Of a DNA stretch of 6,915 bases, positions 5,596 to 6,915 are shown piece by piece. The notes beneath the pieces were generated by a model, which was not told the origin of the DNA, did not search any database, and worked only from the letters and a program-made list of their open reading frames with translations. Origin of the DNA: Anaerolineales bacterium (GTDB taxonomy: Bacteria; Chloroflexota; Anaerolineae; Anaerolineales; E44-bin32); contig JAUWFP010000116.1 in the NCBI GenBank assembly GCA_030606845.1, forward strand, positions 1-6,915, written 5' to 3'. Positions within the stretch are counted from its first letter, which is position 1; the number at the start of each line of letters is the position of its first letter. Both the position numbers and the translations under genes were made by a program.

Positions 5596-5684
5596 ATGAC
5601 CGACTCTCCTGTTTGCAAACCGTGGGTTACCATGTTTTTGCCAAACGGGCAGAGCCACAAGCAAACATGAAGGGAGCCGGTCAT
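5596..5684 (+). promoter_or_regulatory. Long imperfect hairpin covering the transposase ribosome-binding site and start codon
   Basis: ATGACCG (5596-5602) pairs with CGGTCAT (5678-5684, including the A and T of the start codon). After an A-C mismatch, CTC/GAG and CCT/AGG continue the stem, with T5607 bulged. GTTTGC (5611-5616) pairs with GCAAAC (5661-5666) across a 4-nt 3' bulge. GTGG (5622-5625) can pair with CCAC (5655-5658), and the top can fold as TGCC/GGCA or GTTT/AAAC. The Shine-Dalgarno GGGAG (5672-5676) is in the stem. Two readings fit: translational shielding of the transposase in read-through transcripts, which is common in insertion sequences, or part of a structured guide (bridge-type) RNA, which IS110-group elements encode upstream of the transposase. 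Confidence 0.6.
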
Positions 5685-6822
5685 GAATAAGCGTATCATA
5701 TTTATCGGTCTGGATGTGCATAAGGAAACAGTTTCTGTTGCCATTGCAGAGCACAATAAAGAACCACGGTCTTTTGGAAAGATAACTAACAAGCCAGAAG
5801 CGATTTATAAAGTGATGCGAAAGCTGGGTCCCTTCAAACGCTTGAAAGTGTGTTATGAAGCCGGGCCATGCGGATATGTCATCTACCGCCAATTGTCCAA
5901 ACTCGGCATCGAGTGTGTGGTTGTGGCGCCATCAATGATTCCCAAGAAGCCCGGCGTTCGGGTGAAGACCGATAAGAAAGATGCGACCATGTTGGCACGT
6001 CTCCTGCGAAGCAACGATCTCGCACCGATATGGGTACCAGATGAACGCCATGAGGCACTCCGCGATCTGTCTCGCGCAGTGGAAGCTGCCCAGGGAGATC
6101 TGGTGCGAGCCCGGCACCGTGTGCGCAAGTTATTGCTGCGCCAGGGTATCCGCAAGCCTGAGGGAATGAGTTCCTGGACATACCGCCATCAGAGATGGCT
6201 GCATTCAGTGAAGCTTCCTCGTGCCAACCAGCAGGTTGTTTTGCGAGAAATGATGCTCACCATGGAGCAGGCCCAGGAGCGTCGTCAACGTCTTGAAGCA
6301 GAACTCGAGCATTCGGTTGAGTTCAGCCCTCTGGCGGATCTCATCCGGGCCTGGCAATGCCTGCGTGGCATCAAGGTAATCTCAGCAACGAGGCTGGCAG
6401 CTGAACTGGGTGACATACGCCGTTTCACAAACCCGAGTCAACTAATGGGCTATGTTGGGTTGGTTCCGAGCGAAAGATCGAGTGGATCCCGGGAAAGACG
6501 AGGTTCGGTTACCAAAACAGGCAATGCGCATGTGCGGCATGTTATGGTTCAGGCTGCGTGGCATAGTCGCCATCCGCCGAGCCTTTCGGGAGAACTACGC
6601 AGGCGCCAGCGTGGTCAACCTGAGCGTGTGAAAGCAATTGCCTGGAAAGCGCAGGATCGGCTTCATCGTCGTTTCCGCCGATTGGTCGGCAGAGGAAAGC
6701 CAAGGCAAAAGGCTGTGGTCGCTGTGGCGCGAGAAATGCTGGGGTTCGTCTGGGCTATTGCCCAGGAGATCCCGATTCAAGAGTATGAACAGCAGCCTGA
6801 TAGCTTTTCACAGGCCGCTTAA
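5683..6822 (+). CDS. IS110/IS1111-family transposase (DEDD recombinase)
   Basis: The 379-aa product has the two-domain layout of the family. The N-terminal RuvC-like domain (about 7-155; DEDD_Tnp_IS110 type) shows the acidic residues D11 (GLDVHK), E59 (YEAGP), D97 and D100 (KTDKKDA). A helical, probably coiled-coil linker (about 185-215) leads to the C-terminal Transposase_20 domain (about 225-310) with LRGIKVISATRLAAELGDI, GYVGLVPSERSSG and TKTGNAHVRH; S267 in SSG is the likely serine nucleophile known from this family. The frame is intact from ATG to TAA, so the element may be active. GGGAG (5672-5676) is 6 nt upstream of the start. IS110-family enzymes excise and insert circular intermediates and, where studied, are guided by a bridge RNA encoded in the non-coding ends. 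The C-terminal tail is basic (RRRQRGQPERVK, RRFRRLVGRGKPRQK). Confidence 0.95.
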   Translation: MNKRIIFIGLDVHKETVSVAIAEHNKEPRSFGKITNKPEAIYKVMRKLGPFKRLKVCYEAGPCGYVIYRQLSKLGIECVVVAPSMIPKKPGVRVKTDKKDATMLARLLRSNDLAPIWVPDERHEALRDLSRAVEAAQGDLVRARHRVRKLLLRQGIRKPEGMSSWTYRHQRWLHSVKLPRANQQVVLREMMLTMEQAQERRQRLEAELEHSVEFSPLADLIRAWQCLRGIKVISATRLAAELGDIRRFTNPSQLMGYVGLVPSERSSGSRERRGSVTKTGNAHVRHVMVQAAWHSRHPPSLSGELRRRQRGQPERVKAIAWKAQDRLHRRFRRLVGRGKPRQKAVVAVAREMLGFVWAIAQEIPIQEYEQQPDSFSQAA

Positions 6823-6915
6823 GGTGTGATCATAATTCGAGACAGGAAGGGTGACTAGAAAGATGGGCGGACACGGCCGCGGAACGGAGAACCCTCGAGC
6901 GCCCCTAGGCGTTAG
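6823..6915 (+). other. Non-coding right end of the insertion sequence, cut by the window edge; candidate guide RNA region
   Basis: Ninety-three nucleotides follow the transposase stop with no gene visible. From about 6860 the sequence is GC-rich and purine-rich, includes CGGCCGCGG, CTCGAG and an AGCGCC-CCTA-GGCGTT hairpin (about 6898-6913, one G-T pair), and ends at the window boundary. In IS1111-group elements the bridge RNA comes from the region after the transposase, so this may be the start of such an RNA. The right boundary of the element is outside the window. Confidence 0.35.

Noticed and set aside
5530..5892. 120-codon minus-strand open frame overlapping the transposase start
   Set aside because: It runs through the hairpin and antisense to the conserved N-terminal transposase domain; no family features.
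5584..6858. GACAAGATGGAATGACC (5585-5601) and GACAGGAAGGGTGACTAG (6841-6858) as terminal direct repeats of the insertion sequence
   Set aside because: The similarity is only partial and needs gaps, so it is not strong enough to set the element boundaries.

Overview
The window reads as a bacterial chromosome segment of moderate GC content. It holds a lipid/nucleotide housekeeping cluster, a ribozyme-controlled amino-sugar gene and an insertion sequence, all on the + strand. The lineage cannot be fixed from sequence alone. Tandem short PlsC-type acyltransferases behind cmk, together with a glmS ribozyme, would fit Chloroflexota or a Firmicutes-related group. This is an inference from gene content and style.

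Layout. Positions 1-276 are a leader with a good sigma70-type promoter (29-57), a stem-loop, a well-spaced Shine-Dalgarno before a 27-codon ORF, and TATACGG boxes partly arranged with a 42-nt period. Then come a four-TM isoprenylcysteine-carboxyl-methyltransferase-like protein (277-888), cytidylate kinase cmk (TTG start, 922-1617) and two consecutive PlsC-family acyltransferases (1619-2308 and 2308-3042). Spacing of 33 nt, 1 nt and an overlapping TGATG suggests one operon, with the three distal genes translationally coupled or nearly so. The acyltransferases should make or remodel phosphatidate, and Cmk supplies CDP/CTP, which is needed for CDP-diacylglycerol, so the cluster makes sense as phospholipid supply.

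Positions 3043-3490 carry a separate promoter and a glmS self-cleaving ribozyme in front of glmS (3491-5332). GlmS makes glucosamine-6-phosphate, and that metabolite is the ribozyme cofactor, so this is a feedback loop. The ribozyme core is recognisable: cleavage site A3230/G3231, a P1 hairpin, GACGAGG with the catalytic G, the P2 helix, the conserved ATCGA...GCGG strand, and a P3 hairpin whose loop can pair with a downstream GTGG. It carries an unusual extra domain of about 60 nt in the P2 loop, closed by its own helix TTCCC/GGGAA. This is the most interesting signal in the window.

A strong, probably bidirectional, intrinsic terminator (5344-5387) ends glmS. About 290 nt of hairpin-rich non-coding DNA follow, then an IS110/IS1111-family transposase with an intact DEDD set (5683-6822), then 93 nt of GC-rich non-coding DNA cut by the window edge. 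The non-coding DNA on both sides of the transposase is where a bridge-type RNA would be expected. A long imperfect hairpin directly upstream overlaps the transposase ribosome-binding site and start codon.
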